Assembly: GCA_035406565.1 (NCBI GenBank)
Contig: DAONLG010000053.1
Span: 1-10,597, forward strand
Source of the DNA: Soehngenia sp035406565
GTDB lineage: Bacteria > Bacillota > Clostridia > Tissierellales > Tissierellaceae
Length of the DNA: 10,597 bases
Direction of reading: 5' to 3'
Shown: in pieces, positions 1-7,062 of the stretch
How the letters are laid out: every line of letters begins with the position of its first letter
Numbering within the stretch: position 1 is the stretch's first letter
Translations under genes and position numbers: made by a program
Notes under the pieces: model-generated
Seen by the model: the letters and a program-made list of their open reading frames with translations, nothing else
What the model was told of the DNA's origin: nothing
Databases searched by the model: none

Positions 1-28
1 AAAATAAGGGTAAAAATAGTAATGGAGC

Positions 29-46
29 GGGATTTAAGAAAATCCC
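29..46. other. Short perfect stem-loop at left edge
   Basis: GGGATTT (29-35) pairs exactly with AAATCCC (40-46) around a four-base loop (AAGA). Neither strand has a T-run right after the stem, so it is not a standard intrinsic terminator. It lies beyond the hpf terminator, in a stretch (1-70) with no convincing gene. One plus-strand frame is open from base 1 to a TGA at 58-60, giving 19 codons. This could be the end of a gene or mobile element outside the window, but it is too short to judge. Confidence 0.4.
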
Positions 47-70
47 ACCCCAACAATTGACAAAGAGCCT

Positions 71-95
71 AAAAAAAACAGGGTTTCCCCTGTTT
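71..95 (-). terminator. Intrinsic terminator of hpf
   Basis: Read on the minus strand, AAACAGGG and CCCTGTTT form a perfect 8-bp stem closed by a GAAA tetraloop, followed by an unbroken run of eight T. It starts 10 bases past the hpf stop codon, which is textbook placement. On the plus strand the same hairpin is followed by a weaker T-rich stretch (96-106), so it may also stop rightward transcription entering from the left edge. Confidence 0.9.
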
Positions 96-105
96 GATCT
101 TTGTT

Positions 106-639
106 TTATAAAATTTCTGGTTCTATTAATCCGTAGTTCCCATCTTTTCTCTTATATACAACATTTACTGCTTCTGTTTCTGCATCCATGAAAATGAAGA
201 AATTATGTCTTAGCAATTCCATTTGCAATATAGCTTCATCTGTCGTCATTGGCTTTAATACAAATTTCTTTGTCCTCACTAATTTCGGTTTATCTTCTTC
301 ATTTTCTTCTAATGTAGGTAAGTTCTCAAATCTAATAGTTTCTCCACTTTTGTATCTCTTTTGTAATTTGGTTTTATGTTTCCTCATTTGTGCTTCTAAT
401 ACATCTACAGCTTTGTCGATAGATGCATACATATCATCACTTGCTTCTTCGGCTCTCAAAATTGTCCCAGGAAGGTTTATGGTAACTTCAATTATTTTTC
501 TATTTTTTTCAGTGCTAAAAGTTACATTCCCAACGAAGTCATTTTGAAAATACTTATTTAATTTACTGAGCTTTTTTTCAGTTACAGATTTTAAAGCATC
601 TGATACCTCCATATTCTTTCCAGTAAAATTTATTTTCAT
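106..639 (-). CDS. hpf: Ribosome hibernation promoting factor, long form (HPF/YfiA family)
   Basis: This 177-residue protein should bind the 30S subunit and drive 70S ribosomes into inactive 100S dimers in stationary phase or stress. Residues 1 to about 100 match the S30AE/HPF ribosome-binding fold: MKINFTGKN start, a beta strand with NVTFSTEKN, a basic helix with QMRKHKTKLQKRY. An acidic linker follows (about 108-120). Residues 121-177 are the conserved C-terminal dimerisation domain, with VRTKKFVLKPM, the DEAILQMELLRHNFFIF block and KDGNYGLIEP. This long form is typical of Firmicutes. I chose the ATG at 637-639 because AAAGGAG lies about 8 bases upstream. An in-frame ATG at 664-666 would add nine residues absent from the family and lacks a good binding site. 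The gene is monocistronic here, with its own promoter and terminator. In many Firmicutes secA lies downstream, but it is not visible in the 105 bases shown. Confidence 0.96.
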   Translation of the reverse strand: MKINFTGKNMEVSDALKSVTEKKLSKLNKYFQNDFVGNVTFSTEKNRKIIEVTINLPGTILRAEEASDDMYASIDKAVDVLEAQMRKHKTKLQKRYKSGETIRFENLPTLEENEEDKPKLVRTKKFVLKPMTTDEAILQMELLRHNFFIFMDAETEAVNVVYKRKDGNYGLIEPEIL

Positions 640-681
640 AAACCCAGCTCCTTTCAGATAAGTCATTACTTATATTATTTA

Positions 682-717
682 ATTATATTATACCTAAAAA
701 GGATATGTATTAAACAA
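682..717 (-). promoter_or_regulatory. Probable hpf promoter
   Basis: On the minus strand there are two overlapping TATAAT hexamers (complement at 687-692 and 682-687), 43 to 53 bases before the hpf ATG. The best -35 candidate is TTGTTT (complement at 712-717), 19 bases from the first TATAAT, which is longer than the usual 17. The -10 is convincing and the -35 is not. An alternative sigma factor is possible but cannot be judged by eye. Confidence 0.45.
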
Positions 718-749
718 TGATTTATAATTTAAACAGCTAATTAATGATT

Positions 750-855
750 TGTGGAAAATATGTTGTTAATTCTGTGGATATGTCTTGTTTTATCTGTGGA
801 TAATGTGGATTGTTTTGTGGAAAACTTATATTTATCTGTTTTTATTTGTGGATTA
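750..855 (+). promoter_or_regulatory. Cluster of six DnaA-box-like nonamers
   Basis: Six TGTGGANNN nonamers lie on the plus strand in one orientation: TGTGGAAAA (750-758), TGTGGATAT (773-781), TGTGGATAA (795-803), TGTGGATTG (804-812), TGTGGAAAA (816-824) and TGTGGATTA (847-855). The third is the exact complement of the consensus DnaA box TTATCCACA. The second differs at one position and the rest at one or two. The start-to-start spacings are 23, 22, 9, 12 and 31 bases, and boxes three and four abut. Six matches in about 105 bases, none inverted, are unlikely by chance. They lie between the divergent hpf and exporter genes, just upstream of a promoter. Possible roles are DnaA titration, as at the DnaA-box clusters outside oriC in Bacillus subtilis, DnaA control of the adjacent promoter, or part of an origin. 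No dnaA, dnaN or rpmH is in the window. Confidence 0.75.
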
Positions 856-860
856 ATATC

Positions 861-889
861 TTGATAATTATATTTAAATGTTATAATAT
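861..889 (+). promoter_or_regulatory. Probable promoter of the four-gene plus-strand operon
   Basis: TTGATA (861-866) could be a -35, with TATAAT at 882-887 (15-base spacer) or the overlapping TAATAT at 884-889 (17-base spacer) as the -10. Transcription would begin near 893-897, leaving a leader of only about 20 bases before the ATG at 919. The last DnaA-like box ends six bases before the -35, so a protein bound there would be close enough to affect RNA polymerase. Confidence 0.55.
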
Positions 890-918
890 TAGTAGAAACT
901 TTTTTGAAGGAGTTATTT

Positions 919-1809
919 ATGTTTTTAGATAAATATAAAATTGGAATGAGAACAATTAAAACCGGTATAGCTGTCTCTTTAGGCATGTTTATTGCCGACA
1001 AATTAGGTTTATATTCTCCTCTTTTTGTTGGACTTGGTGCAATTAGCACGATGCAATCTAGTGTTTCAGAGTCCTTTCAATCAGGTAAAAATAGAATGTT
1101 GGCAACTATTACTGGAGCAATTGTTGCTTTAGTCATGAATTACATTTTCCCCATCAATTATTTTTTTATGGGTATTGGAATAATAATAGTAATTCACATA
1201 TTAAATCTTTTAAATTGGAAAAAAGCTATTTCTCTTGCTGCTATGGTTTTTATTGCCGTTTATATGAATAGGGATACAGAAATGATAACGTATGCAATTA
1301 ATAGAGTTCTTGATACATCTGTGGGTATAATCGTAGGAGTATTAGTAAATTATTCAATCTCTGCTCCACATAGCGATGAGCAATTTGATCTAATCTTCTC
1401 AAGTATGAAAAACGATATCAAAGACATACTTTATGATATAATTACAGGAAGAAACAATTTTGATCTTTCAAGATTTAAATCTAAACTGGATAAATTAGAA
1501 TCAACTTATGAATTGGCTAAAGATGAAAAACGATATAATTTTATGAATAAAACATTAATTGACGATGATTTAGCGAAATTAAGGGCGATGCAACTTATTT
1601 TTACTGATTTGGCAGCCTTAAAATCTCTAAATTGTAAATGTTGTCTAAATGAAAGCAACAAATCATCGATAGAGAAATTATTAAATATGACATTGTTTCT
1701 TAAATGTGATAATGAGATAACTAAAGAAGACGTGATTTATAATTATCACATCTCATCACTTTTAAAAAATTTATCAAATATGAATCAAACTATTAATTTG
1801 GAGGTATAA
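919..1809 (+). CDS. Aromatic acid exporter family membrane protein (FUSC/ArAE type)
   Basis: This 296-residue inner-membrane protein resembles the Firmicute aromatic acid exporter family (ArAE_1, FUSC superfamily). The N-terminal half has about six hydrophobic segments, near residues 13-31, 34-48, 61-77, 81-99, 103-116 and 130-147. Family-like features are the RTIKTG start, the block with SPLFVGLGAISTMQSSV, the SGKNRMLAT turn, and the RVLDTSVGIIVGVLVN segment. Residues 150-296 are a mostly helical, charged cytoplasmic domain with a cysteine group (CKCC) near residue 240. The substrate is unknown. By family it would be small organic or aromatic acids, but the name rests on similarity, not on evidence of transport. 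I chose the ATG at 919 because AAGGAG (907-912) lies six bases upstream. An in-frame TTG at 904 would place that site inside the gene. It is the first gene of the block, and its TAA touches the ATG of the next gene. Confidence 0.85.
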   Translation: MFLDKYKIGMRTIKTGIAVSLGMFIADKLGLYSPLFVGLGAISTMQSSVSESFQSGKNRMLATITGAIVALVMNYIFPINYFFMGIGIIIVIHILNLLNWKKAISLAAMVFIAVYMNRDTEMITYAINRVLDTSVGIIVGVLVNYSISAPHSDEQFDLIFSSMKNDIKDILYDIITGRNNFDLSRFKSKLDKLESTYELAKDEKRYNFMNKTLIDDDLAKLRAMQLIFTDLAALKSLNCKCCLNESNKSSIEKLLNMTLFLKCDNEITKEDVIYNYHISSLLKNLSNMNQTINLEV

Positions 1810-3498
1810 ATGAAAAACTTAAATTATGATGTTCTGATGCAGATTAATAGCGATATTTACAAAAATCTCGAAAAGTATATTAGAGCTAAAAAAATCAAAG
1901 AAGAATTATTCAATAAAATTCCACTTCAATATCCACCTTTTTTATTAGATGAAGAAAGCACCGCATTTAATATGTGGTTGATGTGCGATTATAAAGATGA
2001 AAAAGGTAAAACAGTCATAGACAAATACCTATATGACAACTTTTTAATTAGCAGTATTGAAAAAGAAGTACTAATCGCAAAGAAAAAATCCTATCCTTCT
2101 CTGTATGAAATATTGGAGATAAAAAATGAAATTATTGTTGCAAAAAATGCATTCACTGCTGATATTGTAGAAATACTTGAACCTTCTGCAAAGCGAATTC
2201 TTAAAGAAGGAGATAATTTTTTAGCAAGGGTAGACAATGTTTTAAGTTATAATATTTTTTCTGGTGAAATAACATATGCTCCTAAATCTGTAGTTCCATA
2301 CTTCATTAAAGAAGTTCTTTATGACTTTAACTACGAGTTATCTAAAGACTTTAGCCTCTCTTTTTCAAATTATGTAAAAACCAATTGTTTGAGATTCTAT
2401 GACATGTTTTATATGAATGCATATGAACATTTCAATGCTTCAAAAGAGGATGCATTGTCCATATACGAAGATATTGAAGAATTTCAGTCATATATCGTAT
2501 CAAAAAGAGACTCTAATATTTCAGAAAAATATATAAGCAAATTGTTTGAAATATATGATTATTATTTAAAACCTGAAGAGTTGAGCTTGAGGGATATCAA
2601 CAAAGTCGATCTGATTAAACTATTTAGAGATGCAATTTATGATGGTTTTATTGTCTCTAGTGAGTCTTTCTTATTGTATTTAGATGCTTTGACTGAATAT
2701 GTCATCTTTAAATCAAATCAAACTATAGACTTCACACTTTCTCTGCAACAAATTAGAAAAATAAGGGAAAATAGATTTGAGTTTATTAATGAGATTCATA
2801 CTGAAGATAGCTATTTTTACAAGGATAATTATCTTGTATCCAAACTATCTGAGTTAGACACAACTATAAACGATGATTTCATTAAGGATTTTGATGTATA
2901 TTTGATTTATCTGATCTCAAATCCTTTGACCCTAACAGACAAAAAGCAAAATGTTAGGAAAGCCGATAAGTTAATTTTAATGGACTATATGTTCGGTTTG
3001 TATGAAATTGGTGATTATTTCAAATCAAGTATAGATGTTTTAGATATATTTAGGACATTAGGTTTATCCTTAGCAGTACTTGAGATAAAAGACAATAAAT
3101 TGACAGCAAGTGATATCGTGGAAGATTACCTAATATTGACTCAAGAGGAAAAAATGCAGATTATGTTGTCAGAAATTTTTAAAATAGACTTTATTAGAAC
3201 TTGTTTTTCTATCGATATTAAAAAAGCTGAATATTTAAAAGACTTGTCAATTAAAATATTAACCAAAATCATGAGATATCCTATGTCGCTTGAAGATTTA
3301 TATGAAGAATTTAAATTTGAAAAACAAGTATCTTCATTTTTGTACATTCTAAATTTAATTGGTTTAATAGAAATCAATGATAGAAAAAAGCTTTTACTCA
3401 CTCCTATTGGCAAAGTCTGCCTTCCTTTTATTAATCAATGGGATAAGAGGAAGATGGATAATATATTAATATTTACACCAAAAAAATCTGATAATTAA
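1810..3498 (+). CDS. Uncharacterised 562-residue protein with probable C-terminal winged-helix-like region
   Basis: I do not recognise a named family with certainty. The protein appears soluble, with no signal peptide or membrane segments, and is rich in Lys, Glu, Asp, Ile and Tyr. Residues 52-175 (FNMWLMCDYKDEKGKTVIDKY, then PSLYEIL, TADIVEILEP, LKEGDNFLARV) recall, from memory, the N-terminal part of Firmicute proteins that end in a SEC-C metal-binding motif. No SEC-C cysteine motif is present here. Residues 370-395 contain NPLTLTDKKQNVRKADKLIL, which recalls a block in the same proteins. Residues 478-540 look like a winged helix: three helices, then LIGLIEINDRKKLLLTPIGK, a pattern typical of the wing. 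A regulatory or nucleic-acid-binding role is therefore possible but unproven. GGAGGT at 1800-1805 lies four bases before the ATG and overlaps the end of the exporter gene, which implies coupled translation. The gene is intact, and its composition matches its neighbours. Confidence 0.9.
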   Translation: MKNLNYDVLMQINSDIYKNLEKYIRAKKIKEELFNKIPLQYPPFLLDEESTAFNMWLMCDYKDEKGKTVIDKYLYDNFLISSIEKEVLIAKKKSYPSLYEILEIKNEIIVAKNAFTADIVEILEPSAKRILKEGDNFLARVDNVLSYNIFSGEITYAPKSVVPYFIKEVLYDFNYELSKDFSLSFSNYVKTNCLRFYDMFYMNAYEHFNASKEDALSIYEDIEEFQSYIVSKRDSNISEKYISKLFEIYDYYLKPEELSLRDINKVDLIKLFRDAIYDGFIVSSESFLLYLDALTEYVIFKSNQTIDFTLSLQQIRKIRENRFEFINEIHTEDSYFYKDNYLVSKLSELDTTINDDFIKDFDVYLIYLISNPLTLTDKKQNVRKADKLILMDYMFGLYEIGDYFKSSIDVLDIFRTLGLSLAVLEIKDNKLTASDIVEDYLILTQEEKMQIMLSEIFKIDFIRTCFSIDIKKAEYLKDLSIKILTKIMRYPMSLEDLYEEFKFEKQVSSFLYILNLIGLIEINDRKKLLLTPIGKVCLPFINQWDKRKMDNILIFTPKKSDN

Positions 3499-3509
3499 TG
3501 GAGGTCATT

Positions 3510-5495
3510 ATGAAAAAATTAGAGTTAAAAGATTTTACAGATTTTAAATTTATATCATCAATCAATATCTCTCCAAACGCTAAATGCTGCGGTTTTGTTG
3601 TAAGCAGCATGGATCTAGAAGAAAATAAGTATTTATCTAATATTTACATTTCTGATGATAATGATAAAATTAGAAAATTAACCAGTTTCAATGAGGAGCG
3701 AAGTTTTTTTTGGAAAGATGAAAAAAATATTGTTTTCACAGCTATTCGAGATAAAAAAGATAAGGAAAAAGTAGATAATGGCTATCCGCTTACCGTGTTT
3801 TATGAGATAAACATTGATGGTGGCGAAGCTAATAGAATCTTTAGTGTGCCTTTAAATGTATTTTCTACCGATATGATTGACGAGAATCATTATCTATTCA
3901 CAGCTATGTACGATCAAAGTTTAGGCGAGACTATATCTCTTAATGATGAAGAATTAGATAAAAAAATAAAAGAGAAAAAAGAAATTTCAGATTATGAAAT
4001 TTTAGATGAAATTCCTTTTTGGTCTAATGGAGAAGGTTTTACCAATAAAAAAAGGGCTCGACTATATTATTATATTAAAGATGAGAATAAATTAATTCCA
4101 ATAACAGATGAGTTTACAAATGTTCATCAGGTCTATTTATCAGAATCAAAAGATAAAGCTTTATTGATAACTTCTTCTTTCACAGATAAGATGCACTTGT
4201 TTAGCGACATCCATATTTTAGATTTGAATAGTCTAGAAGTAGAAAAAATATCTCCATTCCGTGACTTTAACTATGGATGTGCTTTATTTGTTCTGGACAA
4301 AATTGTTTTCTTTGGCTCAGATATGAAAAAATATGGAATCAATCAAAATCTTGACATTTACTTAATGGATAGTGATGGCTCAAATTGTAAAATACTTCTT
4401 AATTTTGATGAAGGTATTGGAGATTCAGTAGGCTCTGACTGCAGGTATGGAAGTTCTCGCTATTTCAAAGTTGATGGCGATGCTCTGTATTTTGTATCGA
4501 CCAGCGGATATAATTCATTTATAAACAAATTGACTTTAGATGGGAAATTAGAAAAAATAACTCAACCAAACGGGTCCATTGACGATTTCGATGTGGTGAA
4601 TGATAAAATATATTTTACAGGGCTAAGGGATATATACCTTCAAGAACTATATGTTTTAACCGAGATCGAAAAACCCTTAACTGATTTTAACCTTTGGGTC
4701 GTAGAAGAAAAAACAGTTTCAAAACCAATTTATATAAATGTTAAAAATCAAGATGTTGCACTTGATGGTTTTGTTATCAAGCCTGTTGACTACGATGAAA
4801 CAAAATTATACCCTGCCATATTGGATATCCATGGAGGACCAAAAACTTGTTATGGCAGTGTTTATTACCATGAAATGCAGGTTTGGGCAAATAAAGGTTA
4901 TTTCGTCTTCTTTTTAAATCCAAGAGGCAGTGATGGGTATGGAAACGAATTTGCAGATATTAGAGGTAAGTATGGCAGTATAGATTATGATGATATCATG
5001 GCTTTTACAGATAAAATACTTGAACTCTACCCTAATATAGATAAAGAAAATATTGGTGTAACTGGTGGTTCTTATGGTGGATATATGACGAATTGGATTA
5101 TTGGACATACAAATAGATTTAAGGCCGCAGCATCTCAAAGAAGCATCTCGAATTGGGTTTCATTCTTTGGAACTTCAGATATTGGCTATTATTTTGTTCA
5201 AGATCAAGTAGGTACAAATCCTTGGGACAATCAGCAAAAATTGTGGGATAATTCTCCTTTAAAATATGCTAACAATGTCGTTACTCCAACTTTATTTATT
5301 CACTCAAATGAAGATTATAGGTGTTGGATAGACCAAGGTTTTCAAATGTTTAATTCATTAAAATACCATGGTGTTGAATCTAAACTAGTAATGTTTAAAG
5401 GTGAAAATCATGAGCTATCACGTTCTGGCAAACCAAAACATAGAATTAAGAGATTAGAAGAGATTACTAATTGGTTTGACAAATATCTAAAATAA
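3510..5495 (+). CDS. S9 family serine peptidase (acylaminoacyl-peptidase/YuxL-like)
   Basis: This 661-residue cytoplasmic protein belongs to the prolyl oligopeptidase family, subgroup S9C, which cleaves short or N-blocked peptides. Residues 1 to about 390 form the beta-propeller, with repeated strands of the NIYISDD, FYEINIDGG and DIYLMDSDG kind. Residues from about 410 to 661 form the alpha/beta hydrolase. The triad is intact: Ser521 in GGSYGGYMTNW, Asp602 in HSNEDYRC and His634 in GENHELSRSG. The HGGP turn (441-444) and NPRGSDGYG (470-478) complete the oxyanion region. No signal peptide is seen. I chose the ATG at 3510 because GGAGGT at 3500-3505 lies four bases upstream. An earlier in-frame ATG at 3498 overlaps the previous stop codon, but the ribosome binding site would then lie inside the gene. 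The likely role is peptide turnover. A link to the exporter or to the unknown gene before it is suggested only by position. Confidence 0.95.
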   Translation: MKKLELKDFTDFKFISSINISPNAKCCGFVVSSMDLEENKYLSNIYISDDNDKIRKLTSFNEERSFFWKDEKNIVFTAIRDKKDKEKVDNGYPLTVFYEINIDGGEANRIFSVPLNVFSTDMIDENHYLFTAMYDQSLGETISLNDEELDKKIKEKKEISDYEILDEIPFWSNGEGFTNKKRARLYYYIKDENKLIPITDEFTNVHQVYLSESKDKALLITSSFTDKMHLFSDIHILDLNSLEVEKISPFRDFNYGCALFVLDKIVFFGSDMKKYGINQNLDIYLMDSDGSNCKILLNFDEGIGDSVGSDCRYGSSRYFKVDGDALYFVSTSGYNSFINKLTLDGKLEKITQPNGSIDDFDVVNDKIYFTGLRDIYLQELYVLTEIEKPLTDFNLWVVEEKTVSKPIYINVKNQDVALDGFVIKPVDYDETKLYPAILDIHGGPKTCYGSVYYHEMQVWANKGYFVFFLNPRGSDGYGNEFADIRGKYGSIDYDDIMAFTDKILELYPNIDKENIGVTGGSYGGYMTNWIIGHTNRFKAAASQRSISNWVSFFGTSDIGYYFVQDQVGTNPWDNQQKLWDNSPLKYANNVVTPTLFIHSNEDYRCWIDQGFQMFNSLKYHGVESKLVMFKGENHELSRSGKPKHRIKRLEEITNWFDKYLK

Positions 5496-5508
5496 AGTTG
5501 GTGTAATT

Positions 5509-6417
5509 TTGAATAATCTTATTGATAGGCTTTTAACTCATAAGCCAATTATTGTACTTGATCATTTTATCTACAAGTTGCGGAATGACTATATATTTGG
5601 GTATGCAGCACAAATGGCGTATTATCTAGTGCTTTCAATATTTCCTTTCTTAATTGTGTTGTTAAATGTATTAAGTCTTACGCCAATTGTAACTGGTGAA
5701 ATGCCACTAGAATTCTTAGAATTATTGCCAGTTGAAGTGACTAATATAATTGAAGGCTTTGTAAAAGATATTGCAACATCCAGTAGTCAAGGCCTTTTAT
5801 CAATAGCTGCAATAGCAGGTCTTTGGACTGCATCAGGCGGAATGATGGTTACAATGAGGTCTATAAATGCTGCATACGGTTTTAAAGAAAAGAGATCTTA
5901 TTTGAAACGAAAGCTACTTTCTCTTTTGTTTACAGTCGCTTTATTGATCCTTATAGTAATGGTATTTGTTACGCTAGTTGTCGGTGAATTGCTTGGAAAA
6001 TGGATATTTGCATTTATTGGCAATGAAGTTTTATTCTTAAATCTGTGGCAATACTTAAGGTTTATTATACCAATTCTCTATATGATAATAATATTTGCAC
6101 TCATGTACAAATACACGCCTAGCACAAATAGAGAGAATAAAATTAAGTTTAAGTCTACATTGTTTGGTTCTATATTTTCTACATTAGGTTGGATAATCGC
6201 ATCTATATTGTTCTCTTATTATGTGAATAATTTTGGCAATTACGCAGTAACATACGGAAGCTTAGGTGGAGTTATTGTATTTCTCATTTGGCTTTATATA
6301 ATCAGTATGATAATCATCTTAGGTGGGGAAATTAATGCCACTTTGCTCTTTTATAAAAAAAACGGAGTCTCATTTTACAAAGAAACTAGTTTCCTATACG
6401 ACTTCTTTTTAAAATAA
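5509..6417 (+). CDS. YihY/BrkB family membrane protein
   Basis: This 302-residue integral membrane protein of the YihY/virulence-factor BrkB family has six hydrophobic segments, near residues 37-57, 95-115, 136-160, 183-200, 219-239 and 251-275. Characteristic features are AAQMAYYLVLSIFPFL after a short basic N-terminus, GLWTASGGMMVTMRSINAAYG, KYTPSTN, and the C-terminal run with NFGNYAVTYGSLGGVI and LGGEINA. The biochemical function of the family is unsettled, and the old ribonuclease BN label is considered wrong. The start is a TTG at 5509, 13 bases after the peptidase stop. The upstream AAGTTGGTG is a weak binding site, and the next in-frame ATG (codon 36) would remove the conserved first segment. 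Expression is therefore probably low relative to the three genes before it. The gene ends at 6417, directly against the comF stop codon on the other strand, with no terminator hairpin between them. Confidence 0.92.
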   Translation: MNNLIDRLLTHKPIIVLDHFIYKLRNDYIFGYAAQMAYYLVLSIFPFLIVLLNVLSLTPIVTGEMPLEFLELLPVEVTNIIEGFVKDIATSSSQGLLSIAAIAGLWTASGGMMVTMRSINAAYGFKEKRSYLKRKLLSLLFTVALLILIVMVFVTLVVGELLGKWIFAFIGNEVLFLNLWQYLRFIIPILYMIIIFALMYKYTPSTNRENKIKFKSTLFGSIFSTLGWIIASILFSYYVNNFGNYAVTYGSLGGVIVFLIWLYIISMIIILGGEINATLLFYKKNGVSFYKETSFLYDFFLK

Positions 6418-7062
6418 TCATCTTATAGGCGTAGATAAACAGAGCCCAATAATTTTATCTGCGCCATTTTCTTTTAATTCTTTACTACATAATTCGAGTG
6501 TCATTCCAGTGGTTACAATATCATCTATTAATAGTATCTTCTTGTCTAATATTATCTTTTCTCTCTTTACAATGAAAGAAGAGCTTAAATTTAGTCTCCT
6601 TTCATACAGATTTAGCTTATTTTGTTCTTTAGTCCATTTTCTTTTTATAAGTACATCTTTATATATCGGCTTTTTATTATATTTTGCTATTTCATTTGCT
6701 AATAAATACGATTGATTATATCCTCTAATAGCCTCTTTTCTTCTATGTATTGGAACTGGTATGATTAGGTCGTAATCAAATATTTCTAGTTCACACAAAG
6801 TCTTATTCATATATGAAGAAAAGGTTTTAAAAAGATAACTCTTATTATTAAATTTATACTGATGTATAAAATCTTTAGCAAATCTATTGTAAAATATGGA
6901 AACATATAAGTCATCGACAAAATCGGTTTTTAAGTTCACCTTGGCATGTAATTCTTCAATTCTATCTCTACATTCTTCGCATAACCCATATATTAAATTT
7001 TCATCATAATCTTTGCAGAAGCTGCATACATTTTCTGTTGGGAATAAAAATTTATCTATCAT
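6418..7062 (-). CDS. comF: ComF family phosphoribosyltransferase-like protein
   Basis: This 214-residue protein is close to the usual ComF length. The N-terminus carries a four-cysteine zinc-ribbon pattern (Cys13, Cys16, Cys28, Cys31, in VCSFC and GLCEEC). The middle has the conserved LIIPVPIHRRKEAIRGYNQS stretch. The C-terminus has the phosphoribosyltransferase signature LLIDDIVTTG (177-186). In naturally transformable bacteria ComF works in the cytoplasm on incoming single-stranded DNA. Outside them its role is less clear, and no other competence genes are present here. I chose the ATG at 7060-7062, preceded on the minus strand by AGAAGG about 8 bases upstream. An in-frame ATG at 7116 would add 18 residues before the zinc ribbon and overlap recD2 by 65 bases. 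With the chosen start the overlap with recD2 is 11 bases, so the pair is probably one transcript with coupled translation. Confidence 0.93.
   Translation of the reverse strand: MIDKFLFPTENVCSFCKDYDENLIYGLCEECRDRIEELHAKVNLKTDFVDDLYVSIFYNRFAKDFIHQYKFNNKSYLFKTFSSYMNKTLCELEIFDYDLIIPVPIHRRKEAIRGYNQSYLLANEIAKYNKKPIYKDVLIKRKWTKEQNKLNLYERRLNLSSSFIVKREKIILDKKILLIDDIVTTGMTLELCSKELKENGADKIIGLCLSTPIR

Noticed and set aside
640..918. This intergenic region as the chromosomal oriC
   Set aside because: The boxes and AT-rich DNA fit, but no dnaA, dnaN or rpmH is present. metK, recD2 and comF to the right would also run against replication from here, which is unusual for a Firmicute. Kept only as an open alternative in the findings.
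741..1049. Minus-strand open frame of 102 codons across the DnaA-box region
   Set aside because: It overlaps the start of the exporter gene, contains the repeated boxes, and shows no protein-like pattern or ribosome binding site. It is a chance frame.
3498..3509. Earlier ATG at 3498 as the start of the S9 peptidase
   Set aside because: The ribosome binding site GGAGGT at 3500-3505 would fall inside the gene, while it is well placed for the ATG at 3510.
6393..6429. Hairpin between the YihY/BrkB gene and comF as a bidirectional terminator
   Set aside because: Six base pairs around a 25-base loop are too weak, and the sequence lies in coding DNA at the gene ends.
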